From Chloroflexi bacterium HGW-Chloroflexi-10 (GTDB lineage: Bacteria; Chloroflexota; Anaerolineae; Anaerolineales; Anaerolineaceae): a stretch of 59,951 nucleotides of DNA. The first letter of the stretch is position 1. Each line of letters begins with the position of its first letter. The position numbers and the translations under genes were made by a program. The DNA is taken from positions 1 through 59,951 of the forward strand of contig PHBZ01000036.1 of assembly GCA_002840755.1 (NCBI GenBank), read 5' to 3'. Below are positions 16,863 through 25,319 of this stretch, in pieces. The notes below the pieces were generated by a model, which was not told where the DNA came from, ran no database searches, and saw nothing but the letters and a program-made list of their open reading frames with translations.

Positions 16863-17906
16863 TCACGAAAACTTGTTAATTACGGTTATGCCCGTTCCAC
16901 TGAAACTATTCATATTGGTGAGTTCATCCAATGATTCCTCCAGGCTGATGGTTTTGCCAATCAGCTTTTCGGGGAACAGTTTCCCCGCGCGGATCATTGC
17001 CAGCAAATCCGGATATTTATGAGCCTGCATGCCATGACTGCCATAAATTTCGAGTTCATTGGCAATCACTTTGCCCATCGGGATGGCAGGATTACTGTGA
17101 TCGGCTAACATCAAGCCAACCTGAATATGCTTACCGCGTTTTCTCAGGTTGGCTACCGAGTTAAAACAGGTGACCGGGCTGCCAAGCGCATCAATAGAAA
17201 TATGCGCGCCGCCCTGGGTAAGGTCTTTTACGTTTGCGACAACATCCTGTGTTTTTGAGGCATTGACGGTTGCTGCAGCGCCAATCGATTTGGCAAAATC
17301 GAGTTTCTCGTCGCTGATATCCACGGCAACCACATTCGCGCCCAAAGCGTTGGCAATCATGATGGCGGATAAACCAACACCGCCGCAGCCATGTACGGCA
17401 ACCCATTGCCCGGCAGCGATTTTTCCTTGTTCTACCAATGCCCGAAAGGATGTCACAAAACGGCAGCCCAGGCTGGCTGCGGTGACAAAGTTAATTTCTT
17501 CCGGTAACAGCACCAGGTTGATATCCGCGTAATCAATGGCCACGTATTCTGCAAAAGAACCCCAATGGGTGAAACCTGGTTGGAACTGATGGTCACAAAC
17601 CTGATGATTTCCCGAGGCGCATTGCGGGCAGCTTCCGCAGCCGCAAACAAAAGGAAGCGTTACTCTGTCACCTACATGCCAGCGGGTTACACCCTTTCCT
17701 ATCGCTTCAATGACGCCGGCAAGCTCATGTCCGGGGACATGTGGTAAGTGAATATCCGAATCATGCCCCATCCATCCATGCCAATCACTCCGGCAAATTC
17801 CGGTTGCTTCTACTCGAATAACAACACCAGGGTCTGTAGGGGTTGGGTCGGGTACATTCCGAATCACTAATGGTTTTTCAAATTCACTATAAACCGCTGC
17901 TCTCAT
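16863..17906 (-). CDS. Zinc-dependent medium-chain alcohol dehydrogenase
   Basis: A 347-residue MDR enzyme. Catalytic zinc ligands are C38 (GICRSDWHGW) and the H60-E61 pair (GHELAG). Structural zinc cysteines are C90, C93, C96 and C104. The NAD(P) fingerprint VHGCGGVGLSAIMIA begins at residue 171. Length and layout match the family closely. GGAGG precedes the ATG. It is followed by a DinB gene in the same transcript and preceded by an intergenic promoter-like repeat at 18051-18095. Substrate unknown. Confidence 0.92.
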   Translation of the reverse strand: MRAAVYSEFEKPLVIRNVPDPTPTDPGVVIRVEATGICRSDWHGWMGHDSDIHLPHVPGHELAGVIEAIGKGVTRWHVGDRVTLPFVCGCGSCPQCASGNHQVCDHQFQPGFTHWGSFAEYVAIDYADINLVLLPEEINFVTAASLGCRFVTSFRALVEQGKIAAGQWVAVHGCGGVGLSAIMIANALGANVVAVDISDEKLDFAKSIGAAATVNASKTQDVVANVKDLTQGGAHISIDALGSPVTCFNSVANLRKRGKHIQVGLMLADHSNPAIPMGKVIANELEIYGSHGMQAHKYPDLLAMIRAGKLFPEKLIGKTISLEESLDELTNMNSFSGTGITVINKFS

Positions 17907-18050
17907 TTAAGGACCTCCAAAAAATAATAAAAATGTCGTGTTCGCTCGTTAACTATTCCGGAATTCATTATAAGGAATATAAAGCCTCCATCCGGATGAA
18001 TGGGGCTATCTTAACAATGGTTCAGACAATATGTGATTTAAGGGAAAAAT

Positions 18051-18095
18051 CAGATTATGTTGATTGTACAACCATAAAGCAAACCAGCACAAGCA
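18051..18095 (-). repeat. ATTGTACAA intergenic repeat, copy E
   Basis: Plus-strand GATTGTACAACCATAAAGC followed by a CCAGCACAAGC tail matches copies C and D with a few substitutions. On the minus strand it reads as TTGTGC, 18 bp, TACAAT, a plausible promoter for the alcohol dehydrogenase operon 160 bp downstream. Confidence 0.6.
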
Positions 18096-18127
18096 GAAAA
18101 TAGGGGCGAAAAGTGAAATTTTATTCG

Positions 18128-19312
18128 TCAGCGCACCTGTTTGGTGAGAAATGTAAGAATATCAATCCATTCTTCCCGAACCAGGTTTCCCCCACTCTTA
18201 CCCAGACGAACAATGATCAATTGTTTTTCAGGGTTGATGTAAAGATACTGCTCTAAATGCCCTATAGCCATATAAGCGCTGCTTTCTCTTGATACTAACC
18301 ACCATTGGTATTGGTAGTTCCACGCGCTTCCCTCTGTGGTATCGATTTTAGTAGACTGTTCAATCCAGTTCCGGGAAAGAATTTGTTCCCCATCCCAGTT
18401 TCCATAGTTCAGATACAGGCGTCCCAACTTGGCGAAATCCCGTGCCGCAGCACTCACACAGCACCAGGTTTTCTCCAGACCATCTCCTTCATGATCTATG
18501 CTCCACATGCCATCGAACTCCATACCCAGTGGTTCCCATAGTCGCTCTTGCATGTATTCAGTGATTGTTTTTGTTCCCAGTGCCCGCTGGAGGATTAACC
18601 CAAGCAGGGCATTTTCTCCGGATTTGTAGATAAACTGTTGACCAGGTTCTTCTCTCAGCCTCAGCTTTACCAGTTCTTTTTCCAAATTCGAGGTGTAGTA
18701 GAAACGGGGATGTATGTCAAAAGGATTGTCGTTTTCCGTATAATCCATTCCCGAGGTCATTTGCAGCAAATGTTTGATGGTAACACGCTCATAACCATTC
18801 TTCGCTAATTCAGGGACAAAGTCTGTCACAGGCTGATCAACCGATTGAATGTAACCATCATCAATAGCACATCCAATCAGAATTGACAGGACTGATTTTG
18901 CCATCGAGAAGGAAAACGAGAGAGACGATTGGGTGTAGCCTTCATAATATTTCTCAAAGAGTATGGTATCTTCTTTGATGATGAGAAACGCAAGGGTATC
19001 ATTCGATTTTAATAGCTCGTCAAGTGAAATCTCGTAATCTTCACCAAATGTGATTATCTGTGGAACCCTGGAATCATCAGAACTCTCATCAAAATGAAAA
19101 GGCGTTTGGCTTGCCAATAGCTGTCTGTTTGGGAATATTTTATAATCATCAATGCCAGAGGTATTGTAACGAATCATTCTGAAAACGGTGTCCGGGGATG
19201 CAGACCATAACCAGATTGCCAGCAACACCACCACAGTAGTAAAAAAAATTATAAAGGGTAGTTTCTTTTTCCCCGGTAAAAATCCACTCATTTTCACATC
19301 CGTTTTCATCAT
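18128..19312 (-). CDS. Membrane-anchored serine hydrolase (beta-lactamase/NylB-like)
   Basis: A 394-residue protein with one N-terminal membrane anchor (residues ~18-37) and a class C beta-lactamase fold outside. The nucleophile motif SMAK is at residues 136-139 and the second motif is Y229-K-S. The usual third motif (HGG-like) appears as GHLEQYLYINP. This resembles 6-aminohexanoate-dimer hydrolase and related esterases/peptidases more than true beta-lactamases. It appears monocistronic. Substrate unknown. Confidence 0.87.
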   Translation of the reverse strand: MMKTDVKMSGFLPGKKKLPFIIFFTTVVVLLAIWLWSASPDTVFRMIRYNTSGIDDYKIFPNRQLLASQTPFHFDESSDDSRVPQIITFGEDYEISLDELLKSNDTLAFLIIKEDTILFEKYYEGYTQSSLSFSFSMAKSVLSILIGCAIDDGYIQSVDQPVTDFVPELAKNGYERVTIKHLLQMTSGMDYTENDNPFDIHPRFYYTSNLEKELVKLRLREEPGQQFIYKSGENALLGLILQRALGTKTITEYMQERLWEPLGMEFDGMWSIDHEGDGLEKTWCCVSAAARDFAKLGRLYLNYGNWDGEQILSRNWIEQSTKIDTTEGSAWNYQYQWWLVSRESSAYMAIGHLEQYLYINPEKQLIIVRLGKSGGNLVREEWIDILTFLTKQVR

Positions 19313-19412
19313 CCAATATCAGAATTTTGCCGCGGTTGGGCTTATTCAATCAAAAAACCCTGGCAAGCGCCCTATTGCGAACCCTCATTAAGGAATACAA
19401 TCAGATTGATAT

Positions 19413-19450
19413 CGCCGGGAGATTGTACCATTTTGGAGAGTCTCCCGGCG
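19413..19450. other. 10-bp inverted repeat containing a TACAAT box
   Basis: CGCCGGGAGA (19413-19422) and TCTCCCGGCG (19441-19450) are exact inverted repeats. The loop contains, on the minus strand, TGGTACAAT, an extended -10 box about 110 bp upstream of the serine hydrolase start. It may be an operator/promoter, or a terminator for the operon upstream, but no T-run follows. Confidence 0.4.
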
Positions 19451-19482
19451 GCCTCGCTGCAATGCTGCGCACCGCAAGTTCC

Positions 19483-20037
19483 TCATTTACCTTTCCAGAG
19501 ACTGGCGTATTTCTTACGGTACTTGGAGTCTTCTTCCATCTCCATTAATTCCGATGCCTTTTTCCGGATTTCTTCATCTTTCACCTGGTCGTACACATTG
19601 CGCAGGCTTTGAAGGATATCGTAGCGGATTAGGGTGTAATTTTTTTCCGAAACACACTCCGTAAAGCGTTTGGCCAGTCCGTCAACCACGATTATTTGCT
19701 GTTGTTTTCCAACAACACCGATCTTCCAGATTGACTGAAGGCAATGCCTTGCAGTGACAAAGCGCTCGTCTTTGGTTACCAATAACAAAGCATCAAAATC
19801 TTTTAATATTCTGCCTTCCGTGTCGCTCTTAGCCAGGTTACAGATTACCTGCGCCGCAATCGCCCGGTTATGATTATCCTTATGGTTCAGGTTGTTCAGA
19901 GCATCACCCCAAACCTGGTAAGCCCAGTCTACAGGTTGATCGGTCTCGTTGAGGATATCGTAAAAAGCCTTGTTTTGCAATTCACGATCATCCGACCATA
20001 GGTTAGCAAACTTTGTTTTGAGTTCAGCATCCATCAC
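19483..20037 (-). CDS. HEAT-like repeat protein
   Basis: A 184-residue, almost entirely helical protein with Ala- and Leu-rich helix pairs (RAIAAQVICNLAKSD, RFVTARHCLQSIWKIG). These resemble HEAT/PBS-lyase repeats, and a basic C-terminus (RKKYASLWKGK) follows. It has no catalytic residues that I recognise. It is the last gene of an AraC-VOC-HEAT operon, with gaps of only four bases between genes, so its role is probably linked to that of the VOC protein. Confidence 0.65.
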   Translation of the reverse strand: MMDAELKTKFANLWSDDRELQNKAFYDILNETDQPVDWAYQVWGDALNNLNHKDNHNRAIAAQVICNLAKSDTEGRILKDFDALLLVTKDERFVTARHCLQSIWKIGVVGKQQQIIVVDGLAKRFTECVSEKNYTLIRYDILQSLRNVYDQVKDEEIRKKASELMEMEEDSKYRKKYASLWKGK

Positions 20038-20041
20038 ATGT

Positions 20042-20440
20042 TTATTCGCCGGTGATCTGATAAATCTGGATCAGATTTCCGCAGGTGTCGTTAAATACAG
20101 CGGCGGTTGTCATTCCCATGTTGGTTGGCTCCATCATAAACTCCACGCCCAGTTTTTCCATGCGTTCGTATTCTCTTTGAATATCGTCAACCTCGAATGC
20201 GGTAAACGGTATTCCATCCTGGAAGAGGGATTCTTTGAGCGCTTTCATGGCGGGATAACTGGCGTTCGGCTCGAGAAGCAATTCGACGCCATCCGGATCT
20301 TCAGGCGAGACAACGGTTATCCAGCGTGCACCATCCCCCAATGGAATATCCCGTTTTGCTGAAAAACCCAAAATCTCCGTGTAAAATTTCAATGCTTTAT
20401 CATAATCCTCTATGGAAACGCTGCTCAGTTTAATTTTCAT
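20042..20440 (-). CDS. VOC-family protein
   Basis: A 132-residue VOC protein: KLSSVSIEDYDKALKFYTEI, then WITVVSPEDPDGVELLLEP and a second module with AFEVDDIQREYERMEKLGVE and NDTCGNLIQIYQI. This layout is common among the 'extradiol dioxygenase/glyoxalase' hypothetical proteins. It sits four bases downstream of an AraC-type regulator and four bases upstream of a HEAT-like gene. The operon context suggests an inducible resistance or detoxification protein. Confidence 0.85.
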   Translation of the reverse strand: MKIKLSSVSIEDYDKALKFYTEILGFSAKRDIPLGDGARWITVVSPEDPDGVELLLEPNASYPAMKALKESLFQDGIPFTAFEVDDIQREYERMEKLGVEFMMEPTNMGMTTAAVFNDTCGNLIQIYQITGE

Positions 20441-20444
20441 TGCT

Positions 20445-20825
20445 TTATCCTTTCATCAGAAGTTGTGTAGCTTCGTTACATCTCAATCGGCGAAATTCGC
20501 TGGGGCTCAGACCAAACTGCTGTTTGAACGCCTTACCAAATGCTGCGTGAGTATCATAACCGGCAGCGAGTGCGACCTGGGTAATATCTACAGCGCCCAT
20601 CCTTAATTTTCTGCCTGCGCGCACCAGTCTCATCCGGCGGACGTAGCTGGCAGCGCTCTCGCCAATATTGGCAGTGAATACGCGGTGGAAGTGAGGCACA
20701 GAAAAACCAGCAACTTCCGCCAACACATTTCGATCAAGCGGTTCGTTGATGTGCTTTTGGATATACTGTGTGACGTTCTTGATTTGGTCTGAATAATCCT
20801 GCATTTTATGAGTGTAAGTTATCAT
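20445..20825 (-). CDS. AraC-type HTH regulator, DNA-binding domain only
   Basis: A 126-residue protein made almost entirely of the AraC double helix-turn-helix: IQKHINEPLDRNVLAEVAGF, VPHFHRVFTANIGESAASYV, then ITQVALAAGYDTHAAFGKAF and QQFGLSPSEFRR. The GyrI-like effector domain that usually follows in this subgroup is absent. It therefore either works as a minimal regulator like SoxS/MarA or has been shortened. The start lies 7 nt from a TATATT box with no ribosome site. An inverted repeat upstream suggests autoregulation. Confidence 0.85.
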   Translation of the reverse strand: MITYTHKMQDYSDQIKNVTQYIQKHINEPLDRNVLAEVAGFSVPHFHRVFTANIGESAASYVRRMRLVRAGRKLRMGAVDITQVALAAGYDTHAAFGKAFKQQFGLSPSEFRRLRCNEATQLLMKG

Positions 20826-20851
20826 GCGCTTAATATAGTGTAACTAAGCGC
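20826..20851 (-). promoter_or_regulatory. Operator-like inverted repeat and -10 of the AraC-type gene
   Basis: GCGCTTA (20826-20832) and TAAGCGC (20845-20851) are inverted repeats around 12 bp. On the minus strand TATATT (20832-20837) ends 6 nt before the ATG at 20825, implying a leaderless transcript. The inverted repeat brackets the -10. Confidence 0.5.
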
Positions 20852-20956
20852 TTGTTCGCTACTCCAAATGTATCATCTTGCGTTCATGATTATTTCCATG
20901 TGCCACTTACTTGAGTTTCCAGTCCGGTAGCCGGTAAGTTTGCCTTCAGGCAGGTA

Positions 20957-21349
20957 TTAAGCCCTGGGTGGTTCTGATAGAATAAGACGATTCCCCTCTG
21001 AGTCTTGGATGATGGCGTACTTTCCCCAGGGTTGTAGTTCGGGCTCCTGCACAAATGTCACCCCTTTGGCTTTCAGATCCGCGTGAAGTTTTTCCATGTC
21101 GGTAACATTAAAGGTAAGCGCCTGAGATTGGCCGACAACCTGCCGGTAGTGTTCCCAGTTTTCATCCGGCAGATACAGGATGACTTCAGTAATTGCCCCT
21201 TTAGGTGCAACGGCTACCCAGCGTGCGGTTGAGCCAGGGTAGAGGGGGGCGTCACGCCGCAGCTCAAATCCAAGTACATTTGTATAAAAAGCTTTTGCCC
21301 GGTCCTGATCGCTCACAAAAACGGATACCGTACTGACATACTCGATCAT
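20957..21349 (-). CDS. VOC-family protein
   Basis: A 130-residue VOC protein: MIEYVSTVSVFVSDQDRAKA with FYTNVLGFELRRDAP, then FNVTDMEKLHADLKAKGVTF, and a C-terminal IIQDSEGNRLILSEPP with the usual acidic ligand region. The sequence resembles the PhnB/glyoxalase-like proteins that accompany AraC and DinB genes in many soil bacteria. A GGAGAAACCAG leader precedes the ATG. It appears to be a separate transcript from the AraC operon downstream. Confidence 0.85.
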   Translation of the reverse strand: MIEYVSTVSVFVSDQDRAKAFYTNVLGFELRRDAPLYPGSTARWVAVAPKGAITEVILYLPDENWEHYRQVVGQSQALTFNVTDMEKLHADLKAKGVTFVQEPELQPWGKYAIIQDSEGNRLILSEPPRA

Positions 21350-21518
21350 CTGGTTTCTCCTGGGGAATGAAATGGTTCAAAAGACAGGCAGAGTATATCA
21401 AAACCGTTGGCCTCATTCAATTATCCGTATGGTTTTTGATAAAAACAGTACACAATACAACTGATTGAAGAATCAGGTGTACCACGTGGTGTTGGGTGAT
21501 TTTTGGCCTTGTGAAAAC

Positions 21519-21830
21519 TTACCGCGCTGCATTCGACAAAGGCCGGATCGTTTCCAACACCTTCATTTCATCTTGCTGCGCAAAATACATGTCCCAACGT
21601 AATTGAACATTCATCCAAAAATCGGCGGACATGTTGAAGTATTTTGCCAACCGCAAAGCCGTGCTGGGCGTTACTCCCCTGCGGCCATTTACAATATCAT
21701 TGACACGCTGATAGGGAACATGAATAGCATCAGCTAACTCACGTTGAGTTAGCCCCATTGGATTTAGAAACTCATCCAAAAGCATTTCACCTGGGTGAGT
21801 GGGTGTGCGATGTGTTGGTATGCGTATCAT
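21519..21830 (-). CDS. higA: Orphan HigA-family antitoxin
   Basis: A 103-residue HigA/VapI-type protein: the family signature HPGEMLLDEFLNPMGLTQ is followed by an XRE helix-turn-helix (RELADAIHVPYQRVNDIVNG) and the SADFWMNVQLRWDMYFA tail. AAGGAG precedes the ATG. In the usual higBA order a HigB RNase toxin of about 90 residues would lie immediately upstream. Instead a fragment of a DinB gene is there, so the antitoxin is unpaired in this window. It may serve as an anti-addiction protein or a simple repressor. Confidence 0.85.
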   Translation of the reverse strand: MIRIPTHRTPTHPGEMLLDEFLNPMGLTQRELADAIHVPYQRVNDIVNGRRGVTPSTALRLAKYFNMSADFWMNVQLRWDMYFAQQDEMKVLETIRPLSNAAR

Positions 21831-21842
21831 AATTTTCTCCTT

Positions 21843-22041
21843 GGTTCACCATTCGCAGGCCTAGCCAACATCAAACGGCTCAGCCAACTTTATGATTCTG
21901 GCCTGTCTCAGTTCCACCAATTGACGGATATGCAGATTATCATGTGCTACCCAGGCAGCAAACATTTCGCCGGCCTTCATCGAACCGAATGGATCGGTGT
22001 ATCCAAATTCCCGGTCCGGCGGGGCCATCCCTTTTAACCAG
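21843..22041 (-). pseudogene. DinB C-terminal fragment, duplicate of 23640-23838
   Basis: About 200 bp are nearly identical to the 3' end of the intact DinB gene at 23640-24149. Both encode PFGSMKAGEMFAAWV and HIRQLVELRQARI. In the fragment a point change turns the TAT codon after DVG into TAG (21861-21863), while the original TGA remains in frame just downstream. Similarity stops abruptly at 22041. The fragment directly abuts the ribosome site of higA, suggesting insertion by recombination. Confidence 0.8.
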
Positions 22042-22178
22042 TTGTATTTTAATAGCATTTAATGATCAGATATTATCTATCAACAAAATTATTATATAAA
22101 AACGCTATGCCTGGTCAAACCTGGGTAGGAACCAAAAATATTGGAGGCTATCCATTTTGCTCATAGACACCCATGTTT

Positions 22179-22748
22179 TTAATCCGGGTCCATTATGCGC
22201 ACATCCGGGAAGTAAATGGTAGGAAACGAGAAATTGACCTGCGCAAACTTCCAACTACCGCTTTCTTCCCGTACAGCCACAGCGGTTAAGCGCAATGCCC
22301 AGACAAATTTTTCTCCGCGGCGAAGTTCATAAACCGTATTGGTCCCGCCGCGCAAAATGTAATGCAGTTTTTGTTCGGCAGTTATGCCTGGCTTTTCGAT
22401 ATACTCCTTAATAAATTCCAGAAACGAGGCGTAATTTTCTTCACCGATTGTTTGAGAAACAGTGGCGGAAGCGGCAATCCAGCCCACATCGCCGCGCACC
22501 TTAATGGATACTGAATCCAGATTCAGGCGCAGATCCCCCCAAAACTCCCAATCGCCCTGAACCAGTTCCCTGGCTGCGTCGCGGCTGGTATACCATTCAT
22601 CAACACCCGGTTTAACACCATTCGTGCCAATCACCTCAGCATCCGGTATAAACAATTTCATAAATGCATCCACATGCGCAAGGTCACGGTGAATGTACCC
22701 ATCCTGAAAAGCCTGTAACAGAGCAAAAATTTCCTCATTAGAATTCAT
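22179..22748 (-). CDS. NTF2-like (SnoaL-type) protein
   Basis: The start at 22748 is favoured by GGGAGGG six bases upstream, eight codons inside the longest frame. The 189-residue product has the NTF2-like cone fold: an N-terminal helix pair (NEEIFALLQAFQDGYIHRDL), FMKLFIPDAEVIGTNG, then beta strands (DVGWIAASATVSQ, LRLTAVAVREESGSWKFAQV). The family includes ketosteroid isomerase-like enzymes and many non-catalytic binding proteins. It is the last gene of a DinB-membrane protein-NTF2 cluster. Ligand unknown. Confidence 0.75.
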   Translation of the reverse strand: MNSNEEIFALLQAFQDGYIHRDLAHVDAFMKLFIPDAEVIGTNGVKPGVDEWYTSRDAARELVQGDWEFWGDLRLNLDSVSIKVRGDVGWIAASATVSQTIGEENYASFLEFIKEYIEKPGITAEQKLHYILRGGTNTVYELRRGEKFVWALRLTAVAVREESGSWKFAQVNFSFPTIYFPDVRIMDPD

Positions 22749-22781
22749 GTCTACCCTCCCGCTAAAACTCACAGATGGTGA

Positions 22782-23630
22782 CTATTCTTCCGGAATACTA
22801 CATTCATCCACATAGCATTTCGCTTCAGCACCAAATGTATAAACCAGTGTATCCTCGGCTTGATAGCTCGATTTATAAACTTTTAGTTCGTCTGCATTTT
22901 CATCAAAAACGATATCAAAACCTGTAGCCATATCTGTGTACTGAAAAGGCAATTGATCACAGGCGATAAATGTTACCGGGCATTTATGCAACCGATAGGT
23001 ATGTTCATCCTTTGAAAACCAATTATATGGATAAACGCTTATGTAATAATAATAATTACCAACTTCTTCATGCTCTACAATTTCCCGGAGCGATTCACCA
23101 TCTGCAAAAAATAAAGTCCTTTCCAACAAAACATGCATTTCATTTGATTTTTTATCCGCAATCATTTCAATATCAGGTATCCAGTCCACCCACATTGTTT
23201 TATAAATCCGGTCACATCTTATCTGATTGGTATGACATCTGTATATCCTGAGAGTTGTGCGCGGTTCTTTAAGGTATTCTTCGAAAGTAATATAATAACG
23301 CCGGTTACCCAAATCACTGGATGCCACGATCTTTTCAGGGAAATCGAGAGAGAGAATTGAGAATAAAGCACAAAATGGGATTGCTACAACAAATATGACA
23401 ATTCGTTTAATTTCCCCCTTATTGGATATCATTATCGTCGAAAGAAGAAGCAGATATCCAATAACCAACACCAGGAGAAAAATACGTTTAATTTCAATAA
23501 ACAGCGGAATATAAAAATAGAACCCAATATCCAACGAGATGACTAAATACACAGCGCTCAGAACAAAAAGAAATACCGCTAAATAAATACTTTTGCGTCT
23601 GATCGATTCAGTCACCTTACATTCCCGCAT
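22782..23630 (-). CDS. Membrane-anchored protein, unknown function
   Basis: A 282-residue protein with three N-terminal membrane helices (residues ~14-36, 47-66, 75-95). A soluble C-terminal domain rich in Tyr and Cys follows (YRCHTNQIRCDRIYK, HKCPVTFIACDQLP, CYVDEC), so disulfides and an external location are likely. I do not recognise the family. It lies 9 bp downstream of a DinB gene and 33 bp upstream of the NTF2-like gene. Confidence 0.6.
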   Translation of the reverse strand: MRECKVTESIRRKSIYLAVFLFVLSAVYLVISLDIGFYFYIPLFIEIKRIFLLVLVIGYLLLLSTIMISNKGEIKRIVIFVVAIPFCALFSILSLDFPEKIVASSDLGNRRYYITFEEYLKEPRTTLRIYRCHTNQIRCDRIYKTMWVDWIPDIEMIADKKSNEMHVLLERTLFFADGESLREIVEHEEVGNYYYYISVYPYNWFSKDEHTYRLHKCPVTFIACDQLPFQYTDMATGFDIVFDENADELKVYKSSYQAEDTLVYTFGAEAKCYVDECSIPEE

Positions 23631-23639
23631 AGTGTGAGC

Positions 23640-24149
23640 TCACCATTCGCCGGCATAACCAACATCAAACGGTTCAGCCAACTTTACGATTCTGGCCTGT
23701 CTCAGTTCCACCAATTGACGGATATGCAGATTATCGTGCACCACCCAGGCAGCAAACATTTCGCCGGCCTTCATCGAACCGAATGGATTGGTGTATTCAA
23801 ATTCCCAGTCCGGCGAGGCCATTCCTTTTAACCAGGTAAGGGATTTTTTGCGTTCGGCCAGAAAATTTTCCAGCATTTCCGCCAGATTACGATCATTATA
23901 GCCCCTGGCAGTGACCCATGCCTGAGGATCAATCTCCTTCCATGGGTCTGTGGGCCGGCTCAAAATGGCATCTAAATGTTCGCGGAAGTCCTCACGCTCT
24001 TCATCGTAGAGGTGGCACACGACTTCAAGAATGGACCAGGTTTCGGGATCTGGCTTGAAGCGCGCTTCGGTTTGGGTAACTCCCTTGATAAGCGTGCGAA
24101 TAATCTCCGCGCCATTTACAAGCTCTTGATAGAGGTTCTCAAATTGCAT
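23640..24149 (-). CDS. DinB-family protein
   Basis: A 169-residue DinB_2-type four-helix protein. The metal-binding histidines appear in VVCHLYDEEREDF and in AAWVVHDNLHIRQLVELR. 'PETWSILEVVCHLYDEE' is a family hallmark. Its 3' third is duplicated as a fragment at 21843-22041. It is the first gene of a small cluster with a membrane protein and an NTF2-like protein. Role probably stress-related; substrate unknown. Confidence 0.87.
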   Translation of the reverse strand: MQFENLYQELVNGAEIIRTLIKGVTQTEARFKPDPETWSILEVVCHLYDEEREDFREHLDAILSRPTDPWKEIDPQAWVTARGYNDRNLAEMLENFLAERKKSLTWLKGMASPDWEFEYTNPFGSMKAGEMFAAWVVHDNLHIRQLVELRQARIVKLAEPFDVGYAGEW

Positions 24150-24259
24150 TATCTGCCTCCTTCTGAGATGCGAACATAAACTGATTAAAGATCAACGTTA
24201 TGCACCCATTGTCTCCTTCCGGGCACGGGCGCCGGCGTTTGCACCGGTATAAAACAGAT

Positions 24260-24598
24260 TCAATCCCCTTTTCGCCGCAATTGCTGGACTGCCGCATCCT
24301 CCAATTCCAAAACAAAACAGGTGTACTCCTGAATTAAAGACACGATCGCTTCACGCGGTCCCAACTTCCATTCGTCACTGCCGTAAAAGGCATCCTGACT
24401 GTGTTGGCGCTGTGTCAGGCTGTCGTAACGCCGAATGAGATAGTAAGAGTCATCATCGTGCGCAGACGGTCCAAAATCAATTACGTCCACATGCCAACGC
24501 TGCATCATTGGCATGGATTGCTCAAGGATGAGTTGATGAAACCGATCACGGCTCACAGGTTTCAGCGTATAAGAACGGAACTCGACAAGATGCTTCAT
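24260..24598 (-). CDS. NIPSNAP-family protein
   Basis: The start at 24598 is chosen because GGAGA lies close upstream; a TTG overlapping the NUDIX stop is less likely. The 112-residue product begins MKHLVEFRSYTLKPVSRDRF and contains IDFGPSAHDDDSYYLIRRYD, the ferredoxin-like dimeric alpha-beta barrel of NIPSNAP/EthD-type proteins. They often act as small monooxygenase-like or lipid-binding proteins. It lies 32 bp downstream of the NUDIX gene, in the same direction. Confidence 0.8.
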   Translation of the reverse strand: MKHLVEFRSYTLKPVSRDRFHQLILEQSMPMMQRWHVDVIDFGPSAHDDDSYYLIRRYDSLTQRQHSQDAFYGSDEWKLGPREAIVSLIQEYTCFVLELEDAAVQQLRRKGD

Positions 24599-24630
24599 TT
24601 TTTCTCCTGGTGCTTCAGTAATAATGCCAC

Positions 24631-25122
24631 TCAAGTATACAACTTCTGCCAGGCGCGTATAGCCTGGTCATGTCCGCCGCCAGACAAATTAGCTGGAATA
24701 TCCTTACTGAAAAAATACGTAGGAGCCACAGCTTCATCGCTTTCGATCAGCGCTCCCTCTCTGACAACGCAATGGTATACAACAAGAATCCCATTGCCGC
24801 GCGGGTCGTCATTAAAAAAATAAACATCAACCAGATCAGTGACTTCAACCCGCAGGCCAACTTCCTCGTAAACTTCCCGGATAACCGCTTGAACAGGGCT
24901 CTCATCGACTTCGACGTAACCCGCAGGCAAATTCCAGCAACCGGCAAAGGGCTCTTTGGTTCTTTTCAGCAGCAGGATTTTCCGATCCAATTCGATTAGC
25001 GCACCAGCTCCTATTTTCAGCTGTTCATAATAAACACGCCGGCATTCCGGGCAATAAGCACGTTGCCTTTGTTCAATCTCTTTCAATACAAGGGATGTCC
25101 CACAATTGGAGCAGAATCTCAT
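24631..25122 (-). CDS. NUDIX hydrolase with N-terminal zinc ribbon
   Basis: A 163-residue protein. Residues 4-27 hold a four-cysteine zinc ribbon (CSNC and CPEC), as in NudC/NADH-pyrophosphatase-like proteins. The full Nudix box lies at residues 68-90: GYVEVDESPVQAVIREVYEEVGL, with the catalytic REVYEE. The substrate is a nucleoside diphosphate linked to another group, but which one is open. Probably co-transcribed with the NIPSNAP gene. TACAAT at 25242-25247 (minus strand) may be its -10. Confidence 0.9.
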   Translation of the reverse strand: MRFCSNCGTSLVLKEIEQRQRAYCPECRRVYYEQLKIGAGALIELDRKILLLKRTKEPFAGCWNLPAGYVEVDESPVQAVIREVYEEVGLRVEVTDLVDVYFFNDDPRGNGILVVYHCVVREGALIESDEAVAPTYFFSKDIPANLSGGGHDQAIRAWQKLYT

Positions 25123-25319
25123 CAGGGTGTTTACCTTTCAGTGAAGCTTGATATTTAAAGAGCCGCCGGACATTCGTTTAACCTGTGAGCGTCACTGTGT
25201 ATGGTGCAAAAGGGACTAAAAATTTCTTAATGGTTTTAGTGATTGTATCACCACCAATCCTTGCTGTTCTATTTTATTGAAACAGCGTCAAAAGCATGTT
25301 TTTTTGCTTTGTCAGCGCA

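Noticed and set aside
18128..19312. Beta-lactamase resistance gene
   Set aside because: SxxK is present, but the second and third motifs fit esterase/NylB-like hydrolases, and an N-terminal membrane anchor is unusual for a secreted beta-lactamase.
21831..22178. HigB toxin gene next to HigA
   Set aside because: The region holds a DinB fragment and AT-rich sequence; no frame shows the RelE-like HigB pattern.
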